Part shown: positions 1 through 11,343 of the stretch, one piece after another
Layout: every line of letters begins with the position of its first letter
How positions within the stretch are numbered: the stretch's first letter is position 1
Assembly (NCBI GenBank): GCA_002943765.1
Contig: PQWQ01000003.1
Span: forward strand, 3,657,501 to 3,721,500
From: Psoroptes ovis
Lineage: Eukaryota > Arthropoda > Arachnida > Sarcoptiformes > Psoroptidae
Length of the DNA: 64,000 nucleotides
Direction of reading: 5' to 3'
Program-made: the position numbers and the translations under genes
Notes under the pieces: model-generated
Database searches by the model: none
Seen by the model: only the letters and a program-made list of their open reading frames with translations
Told to the model about the DNA's origin: nothing

Positions 1-226
1 TAACGTCTTCGGGCGTGAAAGCTGGAATTTGATCGCTAATATTCTTGACGGCCAAAGCATCCACATTAGCACTATCATTGATCGATAGGCTTGCTATCTG
101 CGATGATAAATCATCGACGGTGGATGGACCCGGTGAAAATGGGTTGGCCATAGTTGCACGACCCGAATCGTCGATGTTTGATTCGGGTGTTTTACCAGCT
201 GTGGGTAATGTTGATTTAGATGTCAT
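1..226 (-). CDS. 5' end of an unidentified protein-coding gene (partial, runs off the left edge)
   Basis: Seen: on the minus strand an ATG at 226-224 opens a frame of 75 codons that is still open at the window edge. The protein starts MTSKSTLPTAGKTPESNIDD and continues with SGRATMANPFSPGPSTVDDL and SSQIASLSINDSANVDALAV, ending visibly at IPAFTPEDV. It is Ser/Thr/Pro/Asp-rich, probably a disordered N terminus, with no signal peptide or membrane segment. Codon use is richer in G and C than the flanks, which argues for real coding. The frame upstream of the ATG is open back to a stop at 274-272 with no other ATG. A good acceptor (TTATCATTTTTAG, AG at 251-250) lies just upstream, so this exon probably begins at 249 and an upstream exon may exist. 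The plus-strand ORF at 45-290 is its antisense shadow. I do not recognise the family. Confidence 0.7.
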   Translation of the reverse strand, partial: MTSKSTLPTAGKTPESNIDDSGRATMANPFSPGPSTVDDLSSQIASLSINDSANVDALAVKNISDQIPAFTPEDV

Positions 227-582
227 GATGGAATTGGTGAAGATGATGACTAAAAATGATAATGATGGTGACTATACAATGATGAAGTGATATATACAAT
301 GATGATAATAGAAATAATTAACAACAAAAAAAAACTAATAACAAATAACTACGTTAATTAATCAAAAAAAATTTATTTACAAACAAATGTAGAAAAAAAA
401 TATTAACATAAATGTAGAACAAAAATCAAAAATAATTGGAAAAAATTTCAATGTTTGAAAATATCACTTGAAAAAAATCAAAAATTTAACTATGTTAAAT
501 TCAAACGTGAGGGTCACCACTTGTTGCGTGTACACATTTAAGTGAAGAGTAAATATGATTATTTTATTGAAACGAAATCGAG

Positions 583-590
583 CTTATATA
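583..590 (-). promoter_or_regulatory. possible TATA box for the gene at the left edge
   Basis: TATATAAG reads on the minus strand about 360 bp upstream of the ATG at 226. In such AT-rich DNA a TATA match is weak evidence, and no initiator or transcript supports it. Confidence 0.15.
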
Positions 591-782
591 CAGAAAAATA
601 ATTAAAGAAATTTGCATGTTACTAATTACAATCATTGGTCAAAAGTTTTCAAGTCATAAATAATCGTGATGACGAATGACTACCAACAGTCATTGGTCAT
701 ACGCGACAAATCTATATTTAGATTCAGCGTAAATATATATAGACACCAAGATTACAAAATGAATGAATTAAGAAATCTCTTA

Positions 783-809
783 ATTCATTCATTCATTCAT
801 TCATTCATT
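783..809. repeat. ATTC tetranucleotide tract (example of a window-wide repeat)
   Basis: Perfect ATTC units. The same unit, on either strand, recurs at 947-960, 4182-4200, 14131-14149, 37429-37453, 39886-39901, 47407-47424 and 63823-63842, among many others. Confidence 0.9.
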
Positions 810-3264
810 GAATTTGATATTCATATGCCTTATGACAAATTCAAATTCATATTCATTTCTTAATATTTATATACGTTTTAGAATACTTAGACATGCACCA
901 CGATGATGATGATATCATCATCACTATGATTATCATCGAATATTATTCATTCATTCATTCATATTTTTTCTTTAAGTGAAAATCAAAGGAAAACAAATTT
1001 GAATATTTTTATATTCAAATTCAGTAAATCTTTATACAAAAATCTTCAGAAAACAAATTTTTTCAAGGAAACAACATGTGTAAAAATTTTGTTTGTATTT
1101 TAAATACTGCACACATCTTAATGCATCATATATTTGTATATGAATAATTATTATTTGAATATATTTGATGTTTGAAAATTGTCATAAGAAAACAACGGGG
1201 AAAAAAAATTGTGAAATTTCAATGCATATGCACCGTTTGAAGCACCATGTGGATGAATTTGAGTACAAAATATAGTTAAATACACCCACTTACACTATTG
1301 AAATTTGAATAAATTGTATTTTCTGAGCTGAAATTTGACTAAATTTCCCTTTGATTGTTTCGAATCAATTTCCGGCCAATCATTGATCTTGGACTGATTT
1401 TTTGATCTGTGATTGATTCCGTTGGCCCATTTGGATCAGATTTGCATCAATTTTTGATTTGAAATTCGATCAGTTTTTAGCATTTTCAGACAAGTGAATG
1501 TCTAATTTTTGACTGATTTAGAGGCAACGAAAAATGAACATAAAAATGTATTTATAATTATTATGACAATGAAAAAAAAAATAGTCTTAACAGTGAATAA
1601 TCAAAATAATAATGATAATAATAATTATCATAAATCAATTTAGAAAAATATAACAATAATAATATCCGAAATCACCAAACATTATTATAATTATAACACA
1701 ACACACAATAATAATAATAATAATACACCTACAATCGCTAATTAGTCATCGCTATTATATTTATTATTATGATTATTATTACTTTTACCATTTAACATTG
1801 ATAAATATAACTGAAATAGAAAATAAATATTTGACGCCAAATAAATAAATAAGAAAAAATAATTATAATATCGTTCTGTATCGGGTGTAGGTGAATTCTT
1901 TTATTTTAGTAATTGAAATTGAAAAGATTTTGAAAATGAAAATGATTCAAGATAATTGAATCAAGATGAATGGCCACATCTTGGAAATCAAGATTATAAA
2001 TAGAATTATTGGATTCAAGAATTCCTTGGGGATTATTCATTCATTTTTCTTCAATTTTAAATCATTATTAATCTGCAAAATTGATTTAGATTGCTTAATC
2101 AATGTTCGAATCAATGATGGTCAAAATAATTCAGTTCACACATTAACCACATTAAGAAACATGTGGAGATTGAGAGGAATAACAAAAATTATCATGATTA
2201 TAATAATAATCGATGATTATCATAATTACATTTAACTTTATTTGAATTCATTTATTTATTTTATTTATTTTTTTCAAAAATGTTTCATATGGACATTTCA
2301 ACAAGTCCCAAATGTCCATTTGTTGATCCAAACTTTGCACAGTTATCATCGCCTACATTCAAATGAAAATATTATTGGATTTGAATTATGGCAAATCATT
2401 TGAAAAAAAAAGTTTTTAAGAACAAAAAACAAAATAAATGACACAAGTAAAAACATGAAATACATGAACATGTTAAAATAATTTAAAGTAAAATTTTCTT
2501 ATCTTCAATTCCATATGGATCAATGATTCAATCATTCATATTACATCAAGAGATAGCTGTGACCATTTGGATTGAGATTTATTAGTATTCGCATTTGGAT
2601 AATGCACCCACAAATACACATTATGTAATCAAAACATTGATTTATTACGATTATTTATTGCTGCGATTATCGTGATTTCTCATAAATGGATGATTCTCCT
2701 AAATTCAAAAAATTGAAATTAAATTAAATTTTTTTATTTTTTGATGAAATTTCAATGAAATCATTCAAAGTAGAACAAACGCGCTGTGATTTATCTGAAA
2801 ATTCATATCTCATGTTTAATCAATGAGAAAAAAATATTGCAATTGAAAAACAATTGAATTTTTGAGGGGAATGAAAATATGGAAAAAAAAATCAAATTAT
2901 TCATATTCATATCTGAACAGAAATCTTTACAAAAATCTTTTGAAATCTTTGCATCAATTTCTTTCCATTTATAAATCCATTCCATATAAATGGACATATG
3001 ATCACAAATAGGGCGCGTTATATTATGATGATTATAATAATATTAATTTACACTAACCACAAATAATATTAATTAATATTAAAAATAAGAATTAATTAAT
3101 TATTTTTTAATCAATGATGTTTATAAAATGTGAATTGTCTATTCCAAGTCTAATCCATCATATTTTTTGGTTGATGATGATGATGGATGATGTATGAAAA
3201 TTTTCAACTCCTTTTGAATTGAATTAAGTTTCAAATTTATGAATAATAATTCATATTTTCAATT

Positions 3265-3324
3265 TCAATTGTTCTTAAATAGAAGAGACCGTTTAACACT
3301 TTGACCACGTCCAGCCGCTTCCAT
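3265..3324 (-). CDS. short coding-like ORF, possible alternative first exon (weak)
   Basis: Minus-strand ATG at 3324 opens MEAAGRGQSVKRSLLFKNN followed by a stop at 3267-3265. The first 12 codons use GCG, GCT, GGA, CGT, GGT and CGG, unlike the surrounding AT-only DNA, which makes this patch stand out. It sits on the same strand as, and about 3 kb upstream of, the partial gene at 1-226, whose exon begins after an acceptor at 250. It could be an upstream first exon for that gene, but candidate donors (GTGGTC, GTGTTA) are poor. It could equally be chance. Confidence 0.15.
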   Translation of the reverse strand: MEAAGRGQSVKRSLLFKNN

Positions 3325-4413
3325 GCATTGTGAATTGTTAAATTTCGTCTGAATTTATGCGAAATTTACGTGAAATTTCAATTTATTAATGCGATCCTAA
3401 TCCGATCCGAATTCCGCTCCAAATTCCGATCCAAAAATCCATTCGAAATTTTTTTAGAAATTTCAAAATTTAAAATTGTTCTCCTTCTGACTTGATTCAA
3501 TTCTGAAATCTTTGATTTTGATCATTATTATTTTGATTGTGATTATTATTGCTCAATTGATTTCCATTTGGATATGCGTTGGTGGTGAAGTTATTTCATT
3601 TTCATTTTTATTTCATTTGTCAATACATACAGAACATACACACAGTTGTTGAAGCTATAGTTGTTGTTGTTGTTCATCATAAATTATTATGAAAATTTAT
3701 TATTACATTTTTCTAACGGATGTTTTTTTCAACTGGAAAACTGGACATATTTGGTCATTGTTTCTTATTGAAGCTTTGAAGTTTTTCAGCATTGAACATT
3801 GATCCAAATATATTTAGTTCAAACATTTTTTTTTCACATTTATTTCAGTATGTGTGTAAATACGTGTAATATTTTTCAGTTGATACATATACGTAATACG
3901 TGATTATTGTTTTGTCAAATAGGTTTTTTTTTTCATTTTTCCAATTTATAATTGAATGAAGGATGGAAATAAAAATGATAAGTATCCTTGAAAATTTTAT
4001 TTTTTCAAATTTACAATTAAATTGGACTAGTTTTTTTTCTGAAATGGTTAGCGCTGCTGTTTCTTCATTTCAATTTTCAATTGATAATTTCATTCAATTG
4101 ATTTCATTTCATTTCATTGATTTTTTCCAATTTTGTATTTCCAGAAAAAGAAATTTTCTTTTTCTCAGAAATAAATCAAATAATGAATGAATGAATCAAA
4201 TAATCGATGAATGAATCATTCAATGAATCAAATAATGAATGATTCAATTATTATTATTATTATTAATTCGTTATTCAAGATAATCCTTTCACTTAAAGAA
4301 ATTGAAAGTTTTTAATCACAAAATTTTAATTGTTTCAATGGTTTTCAGAAAAGCAACAAAATATTTCAACAATCGTTCATTTCAAATAAATTACATGAAA
4401 ATATTGGTAAACA

Positions 4414-4419
4414 TTTATT
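4414..4419 (-). terminator. possible poly(A) signal of the glutamate carrier gene
   Basis: AATAAA on the minus strand lies about 390 bp downstream of the carrier stop codon. It sits inside an inverted repeat (arms ACATTTATT / AATAAATGT, 4411-4431), so the same hairpin shows AATAAA on both strands. It is the nearest canonical hexamer I saw; a nearer variant hexamer is possible. Confidence 0.25.
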
Positions 4420-4807
4420 GTGAATAAATGTAATTTCATGACATTAATACGACTCTACGATAAAAATTTAATAATATAAAAATAAATAAACAATTTAAAA
4501 AATAATAATCAATATAATAGATAAATAATCAAGAAAATTATTATGTTTCAAATATCTATGATAATTGGAACTACCACCTACGAATGATGTCAATACATCC
4601 GATGAATGAATAGAATTTTTGATTCTCTGAAATAAAGATGATTTCAAAGAATATTTTAAATAAAAAAATAAATAAACAAATAACAAGGACTTTGGTTTTT
4701 TTTTGTTTCAATAAAAAATATTATGCCATATGATAATAATGGTAACAAGGTTTAGATTTAGTGGATCAATTTCGTTTTTGTTTGTTGGAACAATTTGATT
4801 ATTATTA

Positions 4808-6320
4808 TTATAGTTTTCGATCATCTTTATGAAGAACATTTTTAAAATTTGTATCATTGCTACCACTGCTATTGCTAGTATCTGCTGTTAATCGCAATTT
4901 TTTCATTTGTGATTTATTATTGGATGATGAAAATTTTTCCAATAAATATTCGGCAACACCAAGATAGTAAACGGTTTGTGCAATACCGAATAATGGTGCA
5001 ATGACCATTACACGACAACCTGCACCTTTGAAAAATGCTTTAATACCTTCATCACGCCAAATACGAACGAATGCATCTTTAATACCGTTGTAATGTTGTT
5101 CATGTTCAGCACGTTTCAATGTTTGTAAACGTGTTTTGATGACATCGATAGGATTTACAGCAGCAGCTGCAATACCGCCTGCAACACAACCAGCTAAAAA
5201 TGATGCCCAAAATACTGTTTCACTATCACTATCATGATGATGATTATTATTATTGTTGAATTTTGGTGCTTTTGGTCCTAACTTATTCAAATTGGCAAAC
5301 ATTGGAAAATAAATTGCCGAAAATGTAACATCACGAAACATTGTTGCAGCCGTACCACGATATAAACCAAGAATACCTTTTGATCGCAATAAACTTAATG
5401 CAATACTGGTCGCTGATTGACGTTCTTTTTGCTGACCAGTGCTAACAACACGTCCAGCATCTTGTAATTGTATTTTAAGCAATTCCATTGGTGTTGTAAC
5501 GACAATTTGACAAAGACCGGCTAAACTTCCTGCGATCATTTCACGATATAAGGTTATTTTTCTATCGTATAATTATTTGACAATAGCAATTATTATTTGA
5601 ATAAATTAGTTAAATTATAGAGTGAATAATTAAAATTCTTTAATTTACCCAGAACGATCAGATAATTGATGGCGAAAAAAATCATTAGCAGTCAATTTAA
5701 TTGCTTTTTCCGGCGTAATCAATAGAATATTCACAGCAGAACCACGATACATTCCGAAAAATCCTTCTTTCATATATGTTTTACGAAAACAATCGGCCCT
5801 TATCAGTCCGGAAAAAGGTGAAGAAAATTAATTTCAAAATTGTAAATAAATACAATAAAACTTACATCGATTTATATTGTAACTTTTCATTTGCTTTAAT
5901 ACTTTGTGATTGTAATCGTGTTTTTACTGTGGTGATAAAAAACAATTAAATAAAATTATAATTATCTTATTGATGAAAATAAAATCGATGACATTATGAC
6001 AATATTTAATGTCAATATCAACATGAATAATATTAAATGTCAATATTTGCATTATAAAATAATGATCTCAATGATTATGAAGATAATTACGAAAAAGGTA
6101 AACAAACCTAAATCAATCGGAAACACACAAGTAACACCGATAATACCGGCAATACCGCCATTGATAATTTTTGGTATTAATCTAATAATTAAACAACAAA
6201 TGATTCGTATGAATAAATAATAATTACTTGTTGGAAAACTTACGGAAAATCCGGTTTATTTTTCTTCAATAATTGTTGTTGATATGACAATGGTTTATCC
6301 ATTGTTTCTAATGCATCCAT
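4808..6320 (-). CDS. SLC25A22: mitochondrial glutamate carrier (SLC25A22/SLC25A18 type), five exons, complete
   Basis: Proton-coupled glutamate carrier of the mitochondrial inner membrane (role by family). Exons on the minus strand: 6320-6244, 6181-6108, 5926-5866, 5798-5649, 5561-4808. All four introns are GT-AG (62, 181, 67 and 87 bp) and the reading phase closes exactly, giving 371 aa. All three carrier signatures are present: PIDLVKTRLQ (from residue 47), PMELLKIQLQ (145) and PIDVIKTRLQ (258). Sequence typical of the glutamate subgroup includes INGGIAGIIGVTCVFPIDL, EGFFGMYRGSAVN, TPEKAIKLTANDFFRHQLS, DVTFSAIYFPMFANLN and APLFGIAQTVYYLGVAE. Length exceeds human GC1 (323 aa) because of an N-terminal extension, an Asn/His insert (about residues 222-231) and a Ser/Asn-rich tail. 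The start MDALETMDK is the only upstream ATG in exon 1; M7 is an alternative. It is divergent from PAT1. GC1 versus GC2 cannot be resolved here. Confidence 0.93.
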
Positions 6321-6346
6321 TTTTTTTTTTTTTTTTTTTTTTTTTT
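6321..6346 (-). repeat. A26 homopolymer directly upstream of the carrier start codon
   Basis: The plus strand has an unbroken T run, so the sense strand of the carrier gene reads 26 A and then ATG. It lies in the 5' leader unless the start is at M7 instead. A run of this length is prone to replication slippage and to sequencing error. Confidence 0.85.
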
Positions 6347-6929
6347 GAGGAGATAATTTTCAAATTGGAATTCGTAATTTAAGAATAAAAATTCAAATTA
6401 AAAATTTTTTTGAATGAATAAATGTATGAATGAAATGAATGAATGAAGAAATCTTTGAATAGGAAAAGAAAGAAACAATGAATAAATAAATGAAAAAGAA
6501 TAGAGGATTAAATAAATTAAAATGAAATAAAAATTTAAAATATAAACAATGTTTATAATTATTTTTCAAATGAAATATTTGTTTCCATTATCAATGATCA
6601 TAATAGTTTTATAAATATTATTTTTTTTTCATGTTAAATCACATGTTGATTTAACATTTAATAATCGTAATATCATTAATCGTGATAGACGAATGAATAA
6701 ATAAATGATGACTATGACAAATTTTCAAATTCAATTATATATATTCAACAAAATAAAACAAGAAAAAACTTGTTGAAAATTTCGACGGTAATTATAACAA
6801 TGATGATAATTTATTTGAAGCATCAAACACATGTATTTGTTTGACTTTGAAACCTATCTTGATGTATCATTATAGAGAATATAAATGTGAATAATAATTG
6901 AATTGAAATAAAAATCAAGAAATTATACG

Positions 6930-6961
6930 AGAATCATCTGTTTTATAAAACAAATGATTCT
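6930..6961. repeat. 32-bp inverted repeat in the carrier/PAT1 upstream region
   Basis: AGAATCATCTGTTTTA and TAAAACAAATGATTCT are reverse complements except for one base, with no loop between. Could be a dimeric binding site or a decayed foldback; its role is unknown. Confidence 0.75.
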
Positions 6962-8376
6962 ATAATAACATGTGATTCTAATGACCTAATTTATTCTACA
7001 GAAAATGAATTAGTAAATACATTGCAATCATCATTTTCAGCATTCATTAAATCATTAATTTTCACGAATGATTGATTAAATATTAATTAAGGAATCAAAA
7101 TTACATTATGTTCTTACTTACGATAATAGTCTGGATAATGAATTTAGATGAATAAATGAATGAATGAATAATTGATGATGGCAAAATAAATTGTTGTAAA
7201 GGAATATTATCAATGGAAAAAAATAATTTTCAAGTTAATTTGATCAAATTTAATCTTAAATGATCGATTATTGATATATTGTTTTCAGTGATTATTGATT
7301 ATTGAATTGTTGATCGTAAAGTTTTAAACTCGTTGATGATATTTTCTATTTAACCTGCCGAATAACATAGAAATGTTTAGGTGATATATTTGATTGATAA
7401 ATTTATTGATTGATTGATTGATTGATTTATTTGTTTTGTAAAAATCAATTTGTGAAAATCAATTTGAGGAAAACAATCAATAATAATACAATACCACATG
7501 TAATAATTTGCATGTATGCATTCATTAGAACCGGTTTTTCTTTGACTGAAAAATTTTTAGACAATGTACTTTTTCTTTAGACAATTTATTGGTGAAATAT
7601 GATGTCATCGATGTCGAGGTCTCGAATTATCAAATAAAAATTATCAATCAAATTGATAATGCAAATCAATCAATCATATTTCAAATAATTGATATGATAC
7701 AACACAATGTGTACACCCTGATATGATTATTTCACTCAAATCATAGTCGTGATATTGTTTCGTTCAGCCAGACATTTTTGATTGATCAATCAACTTTAAT
7801 CGATTGAATAAAAGTTGATTGAAGTATCCTGGCAATCAAAAAGAAAAAATCAAAATAAAATTTAAATAAAACTCAAAATGATATTAAAATAAATTCATAT
7901 GGAAACCAGAAAAATTGCGATAATCATACATTTCGAATAAAAGATGGCACAATTTTCGCGGTAAAAAAAAATTTAAATTTTTTTATTGCGTCATGCCTTT
8001 TATGAATTGACCAAGTCGAGCATTTTTTTTTTACAACATTCTTCGTTTTCGGCAAAATAGAAAAAAAAGTAAAAACACAAAATAACCAAAACAAAAACAA
8101 CGAAGAAGCAACGACGATGGCAAATCGTTTTCATCATTTTTTGTATTGATTTTCAACATGCAAATTGATTAGATTGTTTTTTTGCCTTTTTCTTTTTGAT
8201 TTTTAACAAAATTTTCGCTTTATTTCAATTCAATAAATTCTGTCATTTTTTCTGATTGCAAAATGTGATAATTGAAAATCATTTTGTCGTGTGTTTATTT
8301 TGATGTTTTTTTTAGTAATCTTTAATTTAAATTCAATAAAAATGAAATTTGTTTAATTTATTCTTTTAATTTCATG

Positions 8377-8386
8377 TTTTATAAAG
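8377..8386 (+). promoter_or_regulatory. possible TATA element upstream of PAT1
   Basis: TTTTATAAAG lies about 125 bp upstream of the PAT1 ATG, a reasonable place for a short 5' leader. The match may be accidental in AT-rich DNA. Confidence 0.2.
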
Positions 8387-8509
8387 TAATCAAAATCATA
8401 ATAATAGATTTTCAAGTAATTTTTTTTGAATCAATTTTTCATGAATGACTAATTTGATGTTTATCCAATAGATTTCCTAATAAATTTCTAAAAATACCAA
8501 ACAATTAAA

Positions 8510-11297
8510 ATGGATGATTTATCGATCGAAGGTGGAGATGATATCGATGCATTAAATGATGAAACATTTGGTTGTGATATCGGTGATATTAATGATGATT
8601 GGGAAGAAGAACATGAAAAATTTGTCGGTACAACATCATCATCGTCGATTCATGATAATGAAAAAAGTTCAGCATTCATCGATACTGGTTCGATTGTACA
8701 TTGTGAAACATCAAAAAATTTCTATGATGATATTTACGCGAATAGAAATACTAATAGATCAGCAACTGATGAATTACTGTTTCCGAATTGTGAAGATTTA
8801 ATAGCCAAAAATTTATTAGATGTTGTTAGTGATGATAATGACTTCCTCTGTAATGATGGGTTATCGTCACCATTTTTATTGAATGATTATATTGAATATG
8901 ATGATGGAGACGAAGATGATAATGTTATCAATGATAATGAAGATGGAATGTTTTCAAATGGAATCACATATTCAAAATCTAATCTTCAAAAATCATCTGA
9001 TTCATCTCAAAATCGTTTATCATCAACAATTGCAGCATCAGAATTATCTTCATCATCGAAAAAGAAAAATAAAGCAATAAATATTGATCTTGATTCATTG
9101 CGTCCACCATCGCCATCAATTTTACCATTTGATCATACAATCATGTCAAGTGTTTGGCGTCCGCCTTCACCACCATCGCAGCCTATATCATCATCAGTAC
9201 AAACAGATTCTCCAACTAAAAAGAATGCAAGCACTCCATCTAGATCTGATTTGAATATTTTACGTAGCCCAATTATACGTGCAGAAGATTTAGAAGCAGA
9301 TTTATCACGAAAAACAGATAGTTTAAAATCATCAACACCAAATCGTCAATCATCATCATTGCAATCATCAGCACAAATACCGTTAAGCATGATAGCTGGT
9401 AATGATTATCAAAAAATGCCATCATTTATGAATTTGATAGCTTTATCTCAATCTCAACAACCGAATGCAGCAACCATTCCGTCGCCATCATTGTCAATGA
9501 AAACGATACAGCCTCCACCAGGTTTTAATAATACAAATAATAATAATAATAATCGTATTCATCCCTATATGTTAATGAATATGACAGATGCACAAAATAA
9601 TGATAAATCTTCGCCATCATTACAGCAGCAATCTCCATCACGTAGCGCAACAACTGATCCAAGATTACTGAATTCGCCTCAACACATGTTAAGCGTTTTA
9701 GTAGCTCAACAACAAATGTTTTTACAAATGCAAAGACAGCAGCAGCAACAGCAATCACAGCCAATGAAAATTCGCCATCCAATTCCATCGAATGTGATTG
9801 ATCCTATTTTATTACAACAGCAAAGATCCATTATTAATAAATGCATAATCACGCCGGCTCAAGCTCAAAAACCTTATCATCATCATAATAATAATAATAA
9901 TAATAATCAAAATAATTACCATCATCATAATCAACATCACCATTATCATCAGCATCATCATCATAATTTTCAACTAAATCGAAATTATCAAGATAAATTT
10001 GCAGGATTTATGACACAACGTGAAAAAGAATGGCTATTAAAAGTTTTTCGATTACAATGTAAAGTGAATGATCCATATGTTGAAGACTATTATGAAGTGA
10101 ATTATATGTTGAAAAAGAATGCGCATAAATTCATACAAAAACAAAAAGAATTAATTAATGTAACATCAAGTAATGGTCATTTAGATGGTAGAAATAATGT
10201 TGATGATTTGCATAAAATTGATTTGAATGATGATCATAAAAATGAACAACAGCAACAAGATTCACAGCAAGAATCGATTCTTGTACTACCACAAATGGCC
10301 ATACCATCGGCCGAAGAGAATCGTCCTAAATACATTCAATTCGATAATGCATTGGGTAAAATTCAAGTATTGAATTCTAAATGTCCAAGAAAATTAGTGG
10401 AATTGAATGAAACAGAGCCATCAATATTTGTTAAATATCAATTAGATTTGAAAAGTCAATATTTATTGAAAATTGAAAGACTTTATGAACACTTATTGAA
10501 TATTGAAGATGAAGATAAACGTATGCCAATATTGCCAGATGATGTTAAGCAACAACATTATAATCATCGTACCGAATTATGTAAAAAATTGTTCAATGGT
10601 TTAGTTATTAAAATTGATAATATTAAAAAAGATGAAAGTCAACATTTTATTTTAATCAATCGGCTATTATTAACGTTGAAACGAATATCTCTAAAAGTTG
10701 ATGATGAATTATTAGCAATCAAAAAAGGTTTCTATTTAATATTAAGAAGTTTAGAACATCTGGAAGATGAACAACAATTATTAATATTATTAATGTCGAT
10801 ATTGAAATGTGAAAATTTCGATAAATTAATCTGTTATGATGGTGAAAATGCAAATTTTAAATTATTTAATATATTAATTAAAGCAATTGGTCGAATCAAA
10901 ATGGCTAAATCTTTAATATATTTAGTATCGTCGATTGATGATGCAAAAATTTTCATAAATGATAATGATAATAAGGTAATTTGCAATTTTAATTGCTTAA
11001 TAAAAATTTTCATAAAAATTTTTATTTCCCTAAAATTCAGAATGGTTTACGCTTGTTAGTTTGCCTTTTCAAACAATATGAACATGCTGATGATAAATTA
11101 TTATTCATTTATTTTTGGTAATGTTTATTTTTTCTCTCTTATTTGCCATAAACGTCTTAATTTTTCGAATTCAATTTATTAATATATTCAAAATTAATAG
11201 GAAATTATTCGTACAAACATTGATGAAAACAATACCAGAAACGGATGAATCCTATCAAACATGTCGAATACATTTAAATTATTTACAACAGCTTTAA
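8510..11297 (+). CDS. PATL1: PAT1 homolog (PATL1 family), mRNA decapping/decay factor, three exons, complete
   Basis: Scaffold of cytoplasmic mRNA decay that links the DDX6/Me31B helicase, the LSm1-7 ring and the decapping enzyme in P-bodies (role from family). Exons 8510-10975, 11041-11117 and 11201-11297 join across GT-AG introns of 65 and 83 bp to give 879 aa. The N terminus has the family motif DDIDALNDETFG (residues 10-21) followed by DDWEEEHEKF, matching vertebrate PATL1. A long Ser/Pro-rich disordered part has two RPPSP motifs, a Gln tract (about 401-417) and a His/Asn tract (about 457-490). The conserved block MTQREKEWLLKVF starts at residue 501 and continues to DPYVEDYYEVNYMLKKN. Residues about 600-879 match the helical Pat C-terminal domain, ending TCRIHLNYLQQL. 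Start context caattaaaATGG is good. Reading through intron 1 would give a false 849-aa end. Longer than human PATL1 (770 aa) because of the low-complexity tracts. Confidence 0.93.
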
Positions 11298-11337
11298 TTG
11301 AAGAAATACAAAAAAAAATAATTCATGGAAAAATTTA

Positions 11338-11343
11338 AATAAA
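11338..11343 (+). terminator. PAT1 poly(A) signal
   Basis: Canonical AATAAA, 40 bp after the PAT1 stop codon, followed by T-rich sequence. Position and strand fit a short 3' UTR. Confidence 0.6.

Larger units (their letters stand above)
227..4807. other. intergenic DNA, about 4.6 kb
   Basis: AT-rich and dominated by simple sequence: ATTC tetramers at 783-809 and 947-960, ATT/AAT trinucleotides near 1600-1790 and 4245-4265, a 20-bp perfect palindrome of GAT/ATC repeats at 904-923. The only coding-like patch is a 19-codon minus-strand ORF at 3265-3324, listed separately. Longer ORFs at 1966-2235 and 3963-4190 are I/N/K/F-rich and look like chance. Confidence 0.6.
6347..8509. other. shared upstream region of the divergent carrier and PAT1 genes
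   Basis: About 2.2 kb without coding signal. Seen: a 32-bp nearly perfect inverted repeat at 6930-6961, ATTG/ATGA tetramer tracts (for example 7408-7428), and a strong minus-strand donor (ATC then GTAAGTAAG at 7121-7113). A pyrimidine-rich acceptor follows near 6455 (CTTTTCCTATTCAAAG). Together these could bound a 5'-UTR intron of the carrier gene, which is inference. Region 7900-8250 near PAT1 is slightly richer in G and C. Confidence 0.5.

Noticed and set aside
45..290. Plus-strand 81-codon ORF
   Set aside because: Antisense of the minus-strand coding exon at the left edge, whose codon pattern and acceptor are better.
6415..6500. Tandem ATGA/ATAA tetramers as a possible satellite or CRISPR-like array
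   Set aside because: Simple-sequence repeats only; no spaced direct repeats with unique spacers anywhere in the window.
8556..9080. Plus-strand ORFs inside PAT1 in another frame (8556-8801, 8883-9080)
   Set aside because: Out-of-frame shadows of the PAT1 coding exon, Met/Ile-rich and without domains.
9525..9788. Minus-strand ORF of 87 codons
   Set aside because: Antisense to the PAT1 linker; its Ala/Val and Tyr runs are complements of the Gln/Asn/His microsatellites.
10976..11059. PAT1 reading frame continuing to a stop at 11059
   Set aside because: This is intron 1 read through; splicing at 10975/11041 restores the conserved Pat C-terminal sequence and ends at 11297.
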